Assembly: GCF_004353505.1 (NCBI RefSeq)
Contig: NZ_SMNQ01000001.1
Coordinates: 1 to 64,000 of the forward strand
Length of the DNA: 64,000 nucleotides
Origin: Streptomyces sp. WAC05374
Lineage (GTDB): Bacteria > Actinomycetota > Actinomycetes > Streptomycetales > Streptomycetaceae
Reading direction: 5' to 3'
The notes under the pieces are model-generated. The model searched no databases and had not been told where the DNA came from. It was given only the letters and a program-made list of their open reading frames with translations. The translations under genes and the position numbers were made by a program. This document shows positions 51,401 to 60,985 of the stretch, in pieces. Every line of letters begins with the position of its first letter. Position 1 is the stretch's first letter.

Positions 51401-54400
51401 TGTCCGGGTCTGTGGCCGACTTCTTACGGCCCCGTGCGTCGTAGTCGTAGGTCCAGTTGTTGCCTTGGTGGTCCGTGACTTCTGCGAGGTGGCCGCGGGG
51501 CTCGTAGAGGTAGGTGGTGTCGATGCTCGTCGTGAGGTCGGTGGCCTGGTAGTGCTGGACCTTGGAGGTGCGTCCCAGTGCATCCGTCCAGGTCTTGACC
51601 GCGACGCTGCCTGACAGCGGGGTGGTGCCGGTGGCGGACATGGCCGTGCGCGACAGTGTCCAGTCGCCTTCGTAGCGGGTGGTCGTGGAGTGCTGGGCGA
51701 CGTCTTCGTGCAGCGTGGTGATGCGGATGGGCCGGTTCAGGCCGTCGTACGCGGTTTCCGTGGAGTTGGGCACCTCGAAGACGGTGGCCGGGAAGAACAG
51801 CTGTGTGTCGGGCTCACCCTGGGCCAGGTACTTGTTGTTGACCTGTCGTGCCGTGCCGTTGGCGTTGTAGAGCGTGTCGGTGATGATCCGGCCGCCGCCG
51901 AGGGCCTCGGTCTGGGTCTGGCGGGGGCGCAGCATGCCGTCGTAGATGGCGACGGTGTCGGCGTAGGTGCCGTTGTCGCGCAGGGTGCGGGAGCGTACGG
52001 CTGGGACTTTGTTGTCGTCGATCTGGTATTCGAAGCGAGCGGTGGCCTCTGCCGTCAGGGGTCGGGACGGGGACCATGTGGCGGTGAGGCGTCCCAGTTC
52101 GTCGTACTCGCTGGTCGTCTTGCGGCCGTTGGCATCTGTGGTGGTCAGCACCGAGCCACGTGCGGGGTCGACAGCCGTGGTGGAGGCGTGGCCCAGCACG
52201 TTGGTGGCTGTGACCTCGAATGCCGGTCCAGTGGAGGGGCTGTAGGTGGTCGTGGTGGGGTTGTCTGCCGCATCCAGGGCTCTGGTGACGCGACCGAGAG
52301 CGTCGTACGTCGTACGTTCCGAGGTGATCCAGCCGGTGCCGTCTTTATTGACGGTGTCCACCTGGAAGGGCATGCCCTTGACGGGAGCTGTGCCGAAGGC
52401 AGCGAGTGCGTCGTAGGAGGTGCGGGTGTCGGAGATGACCTGGGTGGCGGTGGCGGTGCCTGCCTGGTCGCACGTTCCGACCGTGGTGCGCTCCCGCTGG
52501 GGCAGGCCGATCAGGTGCTTTCCGGTGCTGTGCACATATGCCGTGGTGGTGCACTTTTGATCGCCGGTGGTTTCACCGCCGGCGTCGTTCGGGGTGAGGG
52601 TGAGCGTGTGGGTCTTGGTGGGGAGGCCGTAGGTGTCCTCGTAGGTGGTGAGCTCGCGGACTGTGCGGGTCCGGTCGCCACTGATGTTCTGGATGGTGTC
52701 CGTGCGGACGGTGCCGGTGCGGTAGGCATCCAGTGCCGGAAGGCCGGTGCGTGCGCGGGAGGCTGATGTCTTGCTGTAGGGCCAGGAGATCTGTCGGGAG
52801 ACGAGGGTGCCGCCGGCCTTGGTGTAGGTGAGGGTCTCGGCGACCCTGCCCTGATAGGCGGGCAGGTCTTCGCCCAGTGTGAGGGTGCCCGTCGAGTCCT
52901 TGACGGTGATCGTGGCGCGGCCGGCGTCGCCGGACATGCCGCGGAAGTAGCGGGTGCGGGTCTGTGACTGCTCGGTGGCGTCCGTGGCAGGAGGGTCTGT
53001 GCTGGTGACGCCCTTCTTTTCGACGACGCTGGCGTAGCCGCGCCACTGGTCATAGGAGCGCAGTGCCGGCTTGGTGAACTCGTCGGTGTTCTTCGCCCAG
53101 GCGGCGTCGTCGTCTTCGTAGGTGTAGCTGGTGACGACGTCCGGCTGGCGGGCTACGCGGTCCTTCTCGAAGACGCTGAGGACGACGTATTTGTTGAACC
53201 ACTCGATGGGGGCTGGCTTCTTGGCGAGGTTCTCGTCGGAGAGCACCTCGGGGTCAGCGGACCAGTAGACCGGGAAGCAGCGAGTCGTGTTCGACGCGGG
53301 GGCGGGGTGTGCGCCGCCGACGGGGCACGGGTCGGAGTAGTCGACATGGATCTCGCCGCCTGATTCCGTGCGGATGGTCTCCACGCGGAGACGGTCGAAG
53401 TCCGGCGTCTGGTCTGTGCTGCTCTTGGCGACACGGTTGGGCATGTCGAGGTCGTTGGGCAGGAACGACACCGGCGGCAGCGCCTTGGTGAGCTGGCTGC
53501 CGGAGCTGTTCCGGGTGGTGCTGTAGCCCGTGCGGGTGATGGATTCCAGCCAGAGCGGTGGGTGGGTGTCGGTGCGCTGCTTGGGGAACGACTGGTGGAA
53601 CTTCCAGTGGTCGACGTAGGACAGGGATGTTGATCCGGGTGTGCGCTGCCCGAGGGTCTTGACCTCGATGAGGCGCAGTCGGCTCCAGAAGGTGGGCGAG
53701 GTGATGTAGCAGTTCGCGGCCCCGGTTTTGCAGTGCAGGGTGGAGGGTGTGTCCCACCAGGGCTGCTTGTCCGCGTAGTTCTTCGACTCGAACTCCGTGG
53801 TGGAGCAGCTGGTGGTGCCTTCGCGGATGCAGCGTTCGTCGACTGTGAACAGGACCTTGCCGGCCGGGGCTCCGCTGAGGTTGTCCGAGCGCAGGCCGTA
53901 GAGGATCTGCGTGGGGTAGCCGCCGCGGTCGTAGGGGACGGCCTGCTTGAACTTCTCGTTTCTGGCGTAGAGGTTCGTCTCCTTCTTCCAGTCGATGATC
54001 ATGGCGTTGCCGTGGAGGTCTTCGACGTAGTCGAGGTTCCAGCGCCATGCCTGCTGGCAGGAGGAGGAGGCATAGGTGGCGGCGTGGCAGGGCTCGCCAG
54101 TGTGGTTGCCAAAGACGGGGACGGTGAGGGCGGAGTTGGTGGGGGTGGTGCGGCCGGGCAGAGTGCTACGGCCGAACCAGTACTTCGTGCCGTCGCGCGT
54201 GGTCACGACCCAGTATTCAGCGTCGTACTTGTCACTCTGGGCGGTCTTTGCGCTGCCGTCCTTGGCCAGGTACTCGATCTTCGCGCCGGTGTCCGTCTGT
54301 GCGACCCAGTCGCCGGTGGCGTCGTCGTGGACGAGTTCGGTGGCGGAGCCCCCGAGCGACATCACGACGCTGTCGGATGCCCAGCACAGGTCGGACTTCT

Positions 54401-55559
54401 TCTTGTCCGTGCTGTTGTCATTGTTGGGGGTTCCGGAGCGGTCGTCATAGCAGGGGCGGTAGCGGCGTTCAATGTAGCCAGGGTGGTAGTCCCAGCCATC
54501 TCCGATCCATGAGGCTTGGCCATTGGTGACGGAGGTGTGTGCGTCGACGGTCTGGGAGGAGTAGGACAGGGAGATCTTCGGTGCCGGCCCGGCTGGCGGC
54601 TGGGGGACGGTGAGCGGGTAGGACCAGGAGAAGTTGCCGCTGCTGCCGCCCGCTGTCCAGTTGCCGGTGGCGGATAGGGGGGTGGCCTTGTATGTGCCGC
54701 CGGCGCCGGAGGCCGAGTCGGTGGCGGCGAGGACGACGGGGCCGCCTCCCGCTTGGGTGGTGAGTCCCTGGACCTGGCTGGCGGCGGGGTTGATGGTGGC
54801 GCGGACCGTGTCGGTCGAGGGGTCGTTCGCGCTGGGGACGTCGACGGTGGTGGTGCACTCCTCCAGCTCGGGCGTGGTGAGGAAGCACTCGGGAAGCTGG
54901 GTGAGCTTCAGGCGCGAGGACCACTCGTTGCCGAACAGGTCCTCGAACTGGCCGTAATCGAGCTCGACATCGACAGGTGTCGACCCGGTCTCGGGAGGGG
55001 TGATCTTGATGATGGCGCCGTCGACGTCCATCCATTCTGTGCTGGCGCGGGGCTCGAGAGCCACGTCCCAGGTCCCGCTGGGCGCGGGCGGGGCCGGTTC
55101 GGTCTCGGTGGGGGACGCTTGACCGATGCGCACAGGAAGAGTGCCTGCCTGCACGAGCTGGTCACCCGCACCTTCGAGCGGCACCGGGGCAGCGCCGCCC
55201 GTGGGAGGTGTGGTCTGGGTGGGGTTGTACTCGACCGGGGGCTCGATGGGTGCTCCGGACCAGCTGCTGTTGAGCTGCTCCATCGTGACCTCGTCCGGAC
55301 CAGCCTCCACCTCCTGCTGCAGTTGCGTCAGCGTCGGGGCGGTGCGAGGGGAGGGCGGTGCGATGGCCCAGGCCTCGGCAGGAAGCAGGGTCACGGTCAC
55401 GGCGAGGGAGAGCATCGCCCCCAGGCGGCGGACGCGCTGCGCGCGGCGGTGACGCACCGCGCTGCCTGACTTCTTCGACGAACGTGAACTCCACGCCATC
55501 GTCGGCCAGTTCAGGTTTCCGGGGAAACGAAAGGTGCGCCCTGAAAAGGACGAGGACAT
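48456..55559 (-). CDS. RHS-repeat polymorphic toxin with Hint domain and nuclease-like tip
   Basis: A 2367-residue secreted giant. ATG 55559 is preferred because of a GGGGG ribosome site; ATG 55499 is an alternative. A basic signal region (RRAQRVRRLGAMLSLAVTVT, cleavage after AWA) leads to an N-terminal SpvB/insecticidal-toxin-like domain. A long array of YD/RHS repeats follows (for example YDALGRVTRALDAADNPTTT) and the RHS core ends near residue 1955 in DPTGLW. Residues 2098-2248 are a Hint autoprocessing domain (CFGNSFVPGTKVLMADG to SALVHN). The last ~119 residues are the toxin tip, with GTEINHMPPNSI and QMDRADHYRTASWG, resembling HNH/Endo VII nucleases. The tip would be released after cleavage and neutralised by the adjacent small gene. 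Confidence 0.88.
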   Translation of the reverse strand: MSSSFSGRTFRFPGNLNWPTMAWSSRSSKKSGSAVRHRRAQRVRRLGAMLSLAVTVTLLPAEAWAIAPPSPRTAPTLTQLQQEVEAGPDEVTMEQLNSSWSGAPIEPPVEYNPTQTTPPTGGAAPVPLEGAGDQLVQAGTLPVRIGQASPTETEPAPPAPSGTWDVALEPRASTEWMDVDGAIIKITPPETGSTPVDVELDYGQFEDLFGNEWSSRLKLTQLPECFLTTPELEECTTTVDVPSANDPSTDTVRATINPAASQVQGLTTQAGGGPVVLAATDSASGAGGTYKATPLSATGNWTAGGSSGNFSWSYPLTVPQPPAGPAPKISLSYSSQTVDAHTSVTNGQASWIGDGWDYHPGYIERRYRPCYDDRSGTPNNDNSTDKKKSDLCWASDSVVMSLGGSATELVHDDATGDWVAQTDTGAKIEYLAKDGSAKTAQSDKYDAEYWVVTTRDGTKYWFGRSTLPGRTTPTNSALTVPVFGNHTGEPCHAATYASSSCQQAWRWNLDYVEDLHGNAMIIDWKKETNLYARNEKFKQAVPYDRGGYPTQILYGLRSDNLSGAPAGKVLFTVDERCIREGTTSCSTTEFESKNYADKQPWWDTPSTLHCKTGAANCYITSPTFWSRLRLIEVKTLGQRTPGSTSLSYVDHWKFHQSFPKQRTDTHPPLWLESITRTGYSTTRNSSGSQLTKALPPVSFLPNDLDMPNRVAKSSTDQTPDFDRLRVETIRTESGGEIHVDYSDPCPVGGAHPAPASNTTRCFPVYWSADPEVLSDENLAKKPAPIEWFNKYVVLSVFEKDRVARQPDVVTSYTYEDDDAAWAKNTDEFTKPALRSYDQWRGYASVVEKKGVTSTDPPATDATEQSQTRTRYFRGMSGDAGRATITVKDSTGTLTLGEDLPAYQGRVAETLTYTKAGGTLVSRQISWPYSKTSASRARTGLPALDAYRTGTVRTDTIQNISGDRTRTVRELTTYEDTYGLPTKTHTLTLTPNDAGGETTGDQKCTTTAYVHSTGKHLIGLPQRERTTVGTCDQAGTATATQVISDTRTSYDALAAFGTAPVKGMPFQVDTVNKDGTGWITSERTTYDALGRVTRALDAADNPTTTTYSPSTGPAFEVTATNVLGHASTTAVDPARGSVLTTTDANGRKTTSEYDELGRLTATWSPSRPLTAEATARFEYQIDDNKVPAVRSRTLRDNGTYADTVAIYDGMLRPRQTQTEALGGGRIITDTLYNANGTARQVNNKYLAQGEPDTQLFFPATVFEVPNSTETAYDGLNRPIRITTLHEDVAQHSTTTRYEGDWTLSRTAMSATGTTPLSGSVAVKTWTDALGRTSKVQHYQATDLTTSIDTTYLYEPRGHLAEVTDHQGNNWTYDYDARGRKKSATDPDMGTAYFEYDNLDRQIRTEDSQARTQHTKYDALGRQTELREDNAETGPLVAKWTYDTLPGAKGQPVASVRYNDGAAFTSEVTGYDTEYRPTGSKITIPTTPMTTGLAGTYTYTNTYTLTGKPQSVDLPATPGGLAAEKLVTRYDGEGSATTTSGLLWYTAETVLNPYGEELRTTTGEAPRRVWTTNTYDRHTGRISQSIKDRETAPTSISAVTYAYDTLGNITSVTDKQPASTEEQCFAYDPMGRLAHAWTDGNGSLLCPRTSSAQGAGPDRANVAAGPEGSGYWHSYKFDAIGNRTEMTVHDRTDADMDDIHTYKYGKTVEGGPQPAPIVQPHTLTEVTSVLRAPGSVIKPRSTHQYDSAGNTEERVVDGNTQNLKWDRRNKLTSVDTNNDGTADVKYLYDASGNRLIEDDGTTRTLFLGETEIVVNTAGQAVDARRYYSHPGAPTTVRTTGGKTTGHKIAVLLPDHHGTATTAVEQTAAQAVTGRRFDPYGNPRGTEPTNWPDRHTFLGNGIDDSSTGLTHIGAREYDATTGRFISADPIIDINDPLQMNGYTYANANPITHSDPTGLWIGWLLKKAAEHAQEQQDIASLGSYVATVEMAEAGEPYVRTVQNGYGGAEGRRAQRKYGGEDAISETRWKMWLYGMPEKDIDDLGECLIFDCNQMITADDLEALPLSSQSAAEMFGRAFADGLGYRMGLGASGAKPSKLMQRCFGNSFVPGTKVLMADGTAKSIDDIKAGDTVLATDPETGETAAEAVTATIEGTGSKELVRLTLRTGSDATDTATVIATDGHPFWVPSDDEWVPAEDLSPGAWLQTGAGTLVQITAVERWTDGKATVHNLTVSDLHTYYVVAGAVSALVHNCNVAPAGHVYRGGIYKNLKDPATGRNVHGTEINHMPPNSINGLPRDKGPSIQMDRADHYRTASWGRSREAIEHRRQQQALINQGNYRAAIQMDVNDIRSKFGTKYDNAIKEMMYFLPPGW

Positions 55560-56051
55560 GGAGACCCCCCACTTCCGCTGCGGAGCCTTGGCAAGCAACA
55601 ACCCACGCAGGGAAAACGACAAATAGCTCGGCGATTGTGCGGGGGCGGTGCACAGGAAATCCACAACCGCCGACAAGGTGTGACCTCAATCACAACAGGA
55701 AATAGAGGAGAAGTTGCGTAAAGGGACTGACGCGGCATCAGCGGCGGGTCGAGAGGATTGCATACTCAAGCGTTACGTAGTCGGTGATCATGCTCTACAT
55801 GCTGGCAAATCGAGCTTCTACATGGAGGATTTGCACCGAGTGATGGCTTATCAGCACCGCTCTTCCGCTACTGAGGCCGCGTGCAGAGGCCGTCTCACCC
55901 GTACGACGCAAAGGGGCCGGCAGAGGGTTCCGATCCGCAGGGCGGATGACGAAAGCGTGAAGATGCTTCATGCTCTGCTGGCACACATATGCGCGTAGCA
56001 GGAAATCCGAGGGCCGCTCAGCATCCAGGCGCCCCGGGGGGAAAGGAAGTC
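55560..56051. promoter_or_regulatory. Divergent promoter region of the RHS and FG-GAP genes
   Basis: A 490-bp intergenic region between two large divergently transcribed secreted-protein genes. It is visibly less GC-rich (for example 55680-55860) and contains no credible gene. Both promoters must lie here; shared control of the two genes is likely, but elements could not be placed with confidence. Confidence 0.45.
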
Positions 56052-59000
56052 ATGGACGCCTCGAAGGCTGCGGAGAAGGCATCAAGTACGCCACCCGAAG
56101 CGCAAGCGAACCCGCCTGAACAACCCATGGCGCTACGGAATTTGAGGTCCAGTCGCAAGCGCCGGTCCGCTGGCCTCGCGGCCCTCCTGGCGGTCGCGGT
56201 AGCCATCCCCACGGGGCTGCACCTCAACGCCACCCTCTCCCAGGACGGCTTCCCACAGGCGAAGCCGAACACTGCTCGCAAGGCACCTGTCACCACGGAT
56301 GAGGCGGTACGCGAAGCCCGCCGGACGGGCAAGGACATCGAGGTCCCCGACCAGCGCACCGCGACCTCCACGACGTGGGCGCGGCCGGACGGGCTGCTGC
56401 GCACCCGTACCTACGGCGATACCATCCGCGCCAAGGTCGGTGGCGAGTGGAAGCCCATCGACACCACCCTCGAGCGAGTGAACGGCGGCTACGCCCCCAA
56501 GGCCGTCAACGACCCGCTCCTCTTCTCACACGGCACTACCGCCGGCAAGAGCGCCAGCCGCGCCTCGCGAGCGCTGGCCCGCCCAGCGCTCCTACTGGAC
56601 AGCCCTTCCGAGGACGCTGGCATCTGGAGTGAGCTCGTACGGTTCACCACCGACGGACACGACATCGTCGTCAGCTGGCCCGGCCCCCTCCCCGCCCCTG
56701 TGATCGACGGACCACGAGCGCTGTACGAGGAAGTACGGCCCGGTATCGATCTTCTCCTCACCGCACGTGACAGCGGGTTCTCCCACGTCCTCATCGTCAA
56801 GAACCGCGAAGCAGCAAGCGACCCAGTGCTTAACGGACTCGACTACCGCCTCACCTCCCCCACTCTGACGTTCACCTTCGACGCCAAGACCAGGGTGGTC
56901 AGCGCCCGCGACAACTCCGGCCAGGAAGTCGCCGCAGCCCCAAGCCCCTACATGTGGGACTCCGCCGGCCCCGTCAAGAAGACCATCGGCGAATCGGCAC
57001 CTTCCCCCGAGGCAGCGGTTGAGGACACCAGCCTCACTGAGGACGGTCTCGCCGGGCCGCAGCCCGGCACCCACGACGCGCCGCTCGGTGCAACGTTCAA
57101 CCAGGACACGGGCGTGCTCGCGATCACCGTCGCCGACAAGCTGCTGGCCGACGCCGACACGGTTTATCCCGTCTTCATCGACCCCTCCCTCAAGGGCCGG
57201 AAGCAGAACTGGACACTCCTGTACGAGAAGTACCGCACGTCCAGCTTCTACAACGGCCAGAACTTCAACGACGGCTCCAACGACGCCCGCGTCGGCTACG
57301 AGTCGGACAGCGGCGGGCTGTCCCGCTCGATCTTCACCTTCGAATACCCCTCCGCTCTCCGGGGCGCCACCGTGAAGACCGCGACGTTCCGGGCGCTGCA
57401 GACCTACGCCTGGGGCTGCGCCTCACGCCAGTACAACCTCTACCTAACCGGCGCGATCTCCAGCACCACCACGTGGGACACCCAGCCGGCCTGGATTCGC
57501 CAGTTGTCGAGCCAGACGAACGGCCACGGATACCGGTCCGACACCTGCCCCGACAAGTGGATCGCCATGGATATCCGATCCGCCGCTCAGGAAGCCTCCA
57601 ACGGAAAGTGGGCCTCCCTGCCACTTGGCCTGCGTGCCGCCAACGAGGGCGAGGCCAGCTACTGGAAGAAGTTCCTGGCCAACGGCGAAAGCGCCCCCTA
57701 CATCGAGATGGTGTACAACAGACCGCCCAACGAGCCGACGGCATCAGCCATGAAGATGTCACCAGGTGTCACGTGCGATCCCAATGCCGGCTACGTCCCC
57801 AGCGTCGGCAAGTCGGACCTCACCTTCATCGTCACCGGCTCCGACCCGGACGGCGCCACGAACCTCAAGTACATCAACCTGTACGTGTGGCCCACCAATG
57901 ACCCCGACCACCCGGTCGTCAACCAAAACCTCACCCCCGACAGCTACGGAACGGCCAAGAACACGCCCTACCCCTGGAGCATGTTCACCAACGGCACGAC
58001 CTACAGCTGGGCCGCACGCACCATCGACGACGACGGCGCAACCTCCCTGTGGGGACCCGCCGGGACAACAAAGCCCTGCAAGTTCAAGGTCGACAACACA
58101 GCGCCGACAAGCCCCAACGCAACCTCCACGGCCTTCCCACCACCGGGATCCGAGTACGACGTCTGGTCGACCAAACGCTACGGCGAGGTAACCGGCACCT
58201 TCACCTTCACACCAGGCGGCACCGGCGAAGGCGTGGCCAAATACCAGTACAGCTTCAACACCGCCTTCGACCAGACAGTCACAGCCACCGCCGACGGCAG
58301 CGCCGTCACGCCAGTACTGCGTCCACCGCACGCAGGCCCCAACGTCCTGTACGTCCGAGCCGTCGACGCCAGCGGCAACATCTCCAGCCCCTTCCAGTAC
58401 GTCTTCTACGTATCCCCGCCCAAGGTGCTCGACCACCCCGGCGACGTGACAGGTGACGGAATCCCCGACCTCTACTCCGTCAACGAAGACGGGGTCCTCG
58501 AGCTGTACGCCAAGAGCCCCGGCAAGGATCGCTTCCACCGCTGGCTGATGGCCGCCGCGTACACCATCGGCGACGACGGTAAGGCAGTACAGGTGCCAGA
58601 CGGGTACTGGACCAACGCACTGATCACCCACAACGGCGACTGGCTCCCCGGCGATGGCATCCAGGACCTCGTCGCCCGTATGGCCGACGGAAAGCTCTAC
58701 ACCTATGAAGCCGACGGCTACGGCGGCTTCGACGTGAACAAGCGCCGCGAGGTCATCCTGCCCGCCGGCGCGCCCGCTCCGGCAAGCCTCCGACAGATCG
58801 TGGCAGTCGGCGACGTCACCGGCGACGGCCGGCCAGACATGCTGGCGCTGGCGAGCGGCAACCTGTGGGCCTTCACCGGTTACACCGGAGCCACCTTCAC
58901 CAAGGCCACCCACCTCACCGGCGAAGACTGGACAGACCGCGACCTCGTCCAGCTCGGCGACCTCGGCGCAGACAGCGCCCTCGACCTCGTATTCCGCGCC

Positions 59001-59324
59001 AACACCGCCGGCCAGCTCCAGCTCCGGTACGGCAAGAACACGGCGACCGGAGCACTCGACCTGGCGTCCATCGGCACGAGAACAGCATCAGGCGGCCAGC
59101 TCGACACCTACGGCGCCTCCGGCTGGTCACGCGCAGCGGCACCCATCGTGACCGGCTTCCAGGACATCACCAGCGACGGCAACCCCGAAGTCGTCGTCCT
59201 CCTCGCCAACGGCGACGTACGCGTCAACCCCGGACACGCCTCCGGACTCGTCGCCACCACACCCTTCTACCTAGTCCGCAGCACCATCGGAACCACCTGG
59301 TCCGGATACTCAGCCATCGGCTAA
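56052..59324 (+). CDS. Large secreted FG-GAP/VCBS-repeat protein, RHS partner
   Basis: A 1090-residue exported protein from ATG 56052 (GAAAGGAAG ribosome site). The N-terminus is basic, with a hydrophobic stretch RRSAGLAALLAVAVAIPTGL acting as signal or anchor. Next comes a region common to actinobacterial DNRLRE/RHS-associated proteins (WKPIDTTLERVNGGYAPKAV; TVYPVFIDPSLKG; RSIFTFEYPSALRGATVKTA), then fibronectin-like segments (NLKYINLYVWPTNDPDHPV). The C-terminal third has FG-GAP/VCBS calcium-binding repeats (GDVTGDGIPDLYSVNEDG; GDVTGDGRPDMLALASG). Such proteins are regularly encoded beside RHS toxins in Streptomyces and may form the surface or delivery structure. Confidence 0.82.
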   Translation: MDASKAAEKASSTPPEAQANPPEQPMALRNLRSSRKRRSAGLAALLAVAVAIPTGLHLNATLSQDGFPQAKPNTARKAPVTTDEAVREARRTGKDIEVPDQRTATSTTWARPDGLLRTRTYGDTIRAKVGGEWKPIDTTLERVNGGYAPKAVNDPLLFSHGTTAGKSASRASRALARPALLLDSPSEDAGIWSELVRFTTDGHDIVVSWPGPLPAPVIDGPRALYEEVRPGIDLLLTARDSGFSHVLIVKNREAASDPVLNGLDYRLTSPTLTFTFDAKTRVVSARDNSGQEVAAAPSPYMWDSAGPVKKTIGESAPSPEAAVEDTSLTEDGLAGPQPGTHDAPLGATFNQDTGVLAITVADKLLADADTVYPVFIDPSLKGRKQNWTLLYEKYRTSSFYNGQNFNDGSNDARVGYESDSGGLSRSIFTFEYPSALRGATVKTATFRALQTYAWGCASRQYNLYLTGAISSTTTWDTQPAWIRQLSSQTNGHGYRSDTCPDKWIAMDIRSAAQEASNGKWASLPLGLRAANEGEASYWKKFLANGESAPYIEMVYNRPPNEPTASAMKMSPGVTCDPNAGYVPSVGKSDLTFIVTGSDPDGATNLKYINLYVWPTNDPDHPVVNQNLTPDSYGTAKNTPYPWSMFTNGTTYSWAARTIDDDGATSLWGPAGTTKPCKFKVDNTAPTSPNATSTAFPPPGSEYDVWSTKRYGEVTGTFTFTPGGTGEGVAKYQYSFNTAFDQTVTATADGSAVTPVLRPPHAGPNVLYVRAVDASGNISSPFQYVFYVSPPKVLDHPGDVTGDGIPDLYSVNEDGVLELYAKSPGKDRFHRWLMAAAYTIGDDGKAVQVPDGYWTNALITHNGDWLPGDGIQDLVARMADGKLYTYEADGYGGFDVNKRREVILPAGAPAPASLRQIVAVGDVTGDGRPDMLALASGNLWAFTGYTGATFTKATHLTGEDWTDRDLVQLGDLGADSALDLVFRANTAGQLQLRYGKNTATGALDLASIGTRTASGGQLDTYGASGWSRAAAPIVTGFQDITSDGNPEVVVLLANGDVRVNPGHASGLVATTPFYLVRSTIGTTWSGYSAIG

Positions 59325-59343
59325 CGCACCCCACAACCAATCA

Positions 59344-59379
59344 GGAGGCTCCGCCCAACACGTACTGGGCGGAGCCTCC
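59344..59379 (+). terminator. Terminator after the FG-GAP gene
   Basis: A perfect 14-bp stem, GGAGGCTCCGCCCA pairing with TGGGCGGAGCCTCC, with an 8-base loop, 20 bp after the stop codon. There is no T-run. A strong factor-independent-type hairpin as used in GC-rich actinobacteria. Confidence 0.8.
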
Positions 59380-59538
59380 AACACGCTGGGCTCCGACAAA
59401 AAGCTGTCTCAAGTGGCTGGGCAGGAGGAAGACACCGCGGCTCTTGACCGCTACCGGGCGTCGCAGTCAAGGGGGCCGGGACGGGGACTCCCGTTGACCA
59501 CTTCCGCTACCGCCACGGTCAGTGACGGGGGCAGGTGG

Positions 59539-59775
59539 TCATCGCTGCCAAGGGCGCAGCACGGCTGTCACGGCGGCTGCAACGGTGCCGGTAGCGCTGA
59601 GAAGGCCGGCGGCGACGCCGAGGGGTGCGGCGGCGCTCAGGTCTTGCCAGGCCACGTAGGAAGCGGACACGCACGCGGTGACGGTGAGCAGGATACAGAG
59701 GACGGTGACGGCGGCCACGAGCGCGGTGATGACCTGGGGCACCTGGCGGGAGTTTGGGTCAGTCGAGGCGGACAT
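59539..59775 (-). CDS. Small two-helix membrane protein
   Basis: A 78-residue protein with an AGGAGG ribosome site 9 bp before ATG 59775. Two membrane helices are clear: VITALVAAVTVLCILLTVTA and PLGVAAGLLSATGTVAAAVT, with short polar ends. No family is recognised. It lies between the terminator of the FG-GAP gene and an IS. Small proteins of this type can be holin-like, type I toxins or simple membrane peptides; nothing here decides between these. Confidence 0.6.
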   Translation of the reverse strand: MSASTDPNSRQVPQVITALVAAVTVLCILLTVTACVSASYVAWQDLSAAAPLGVAAGLLSATGTVAAAVTAVLRPWQR

Positions 59776-60110
59776 GGTATCGAGCCTCCTGGGTCATGAG
59801 TTGGCACGTCGGGCGGAGCTGGGGGTCTTCATCCCTTGGCGTCTTGCGGCTATGGAGCGACAGCGCTGGACGTCCTACTTCGTGAGAGCGAGTGGATTGC
59901 TCGTGACGCCAGGAACGGTGCGTGATGCGGGGGCTAGGCCCACAACAGTGGTCACGAGGACCATTGGAAAGGCCCCATTAAAGGGTCTGACCTGGGAAAA
60001 GCCGGTCGGCGGCTCTTGAACGCAGCTTCGGACACTGCTGCGAATCCTCCTACATACCCCCGTTCAGGGCGCTGGCGCGGGCACGCCGAGGCCGTACGAG
60101 GTGTGTCTTA
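59776..60110. other. Gap before the IS5-type element
   Basis: About 335 bp. A plus-strand frame from ATG 59774 to 60019 (RRAELGVFIPWRLAAMERQR; WTSYFVRASGLLVTPGTV) has some coding character, but its start overlaps the divergent membrane-protein start and it lacks a ribosome site, so it is not called as a gene. Confidence 0.3.
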
Positions 60111-60145
60111 CTGATCGTTTCAGAATGAGTTGAGCTGCGGGTCTC

Positions 60146-60985
60146 GTGTCCGACGATCTTGGTCGGCAGGATGTCCGGGTGCATGCTGATCTTGTTCCTG
60201 ACGACCTGCAGGAGCGGGTGGCTCCGCTGCTGCCGTCCGCTCCCGAACGGCGCCGCTGGTATCCCGGGACGGCTGCGTGTTCCCGGCCGTTAGGCGCTCG
60301 CCGGAATCCTGTTCGAGCTGCGGACCGGTGTCGCGTGGCGCGATTTCTCGGCCGAGGCCGTGGGCTGCTCTGGGATGACGGCCTGGCGTCGGCTGCGGAA
60401 CTGGACCGAGGCCAGCGTCTGGTCATGCCTGCACGCCGTTCTGCTGACCGAACTCCGCCGCGCGGACTCGTTGACCTGGACGACTGCTCCGTGGACGGCT
60501 CGCATGTCCGGGCCCTCAAAGGGGGATCACGTCGGCCCCTCGCCCGTCACGTGCCCACCCGGGCTCCAAGCACCACCTGATCGTCGACCGCCACGGAACC
60601 CCGTTCGCCGTCACGCTCACCGGCGACAAACCGGCACGACCTCACCCAGCTCCTGCCCCTAATCGCCGCCGTCCCGTCGATCCCGGGACTGCGCGAACGT
60701 CCCCGCCGCAAGCCCCGGCGGCTGTATGCAGACCGTGGCTACGAGACTTCGAGAAGTACCGCCCCTGCTGTGAAAGCGCGGCATCAAACCCGTGATCGCC
60801 GACGCGGCGTCGCCCACGGCTCCGCACTGGGCAAAGTGCGCTGGGTCGTCGAGCGCGCCTTCGCCTGGCTGCACCAGTTCAAACGACTCCGCACTCACTA
60901 CGAACGACGCGCCGATCTCCACCAGGGGCCTGCTCGAACTGGCCCGCAGCCTCATATGCCTCGGCCGGCGGCTCCAGCGGGCGGT
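60146..60985 (+). pseudogene. IS5-family transposase, multiply frameshifted
   Basis: Pieces of a typical Streptomyces IS5-family transposase lie in order but in changing frames: LVPDDLQERVAPLLPSAPER, then ILFELRTGVAWRDF, CSGMTAWRRLRNWTEASVW, DLDDCSVDGSHVRALKGG (first catalytic Asp), HHLIVDRHGTPFAVTLTGD, RRLYADRG (second Asp) and RWVVERAFAWLHQFKRL (Glu). At least four frame breaks are needed, so it is inactive on its own. Ends could still be mobilised in trans by a related transposase. Confidence 0.75.

Noticed and set aside
59774..60019. Plus-strand frame divergent from the two-helix membrane protein
   Set aside because: Its start codon overlaps the other gene's start, it has no ribosome site, and only moderate codon bias.
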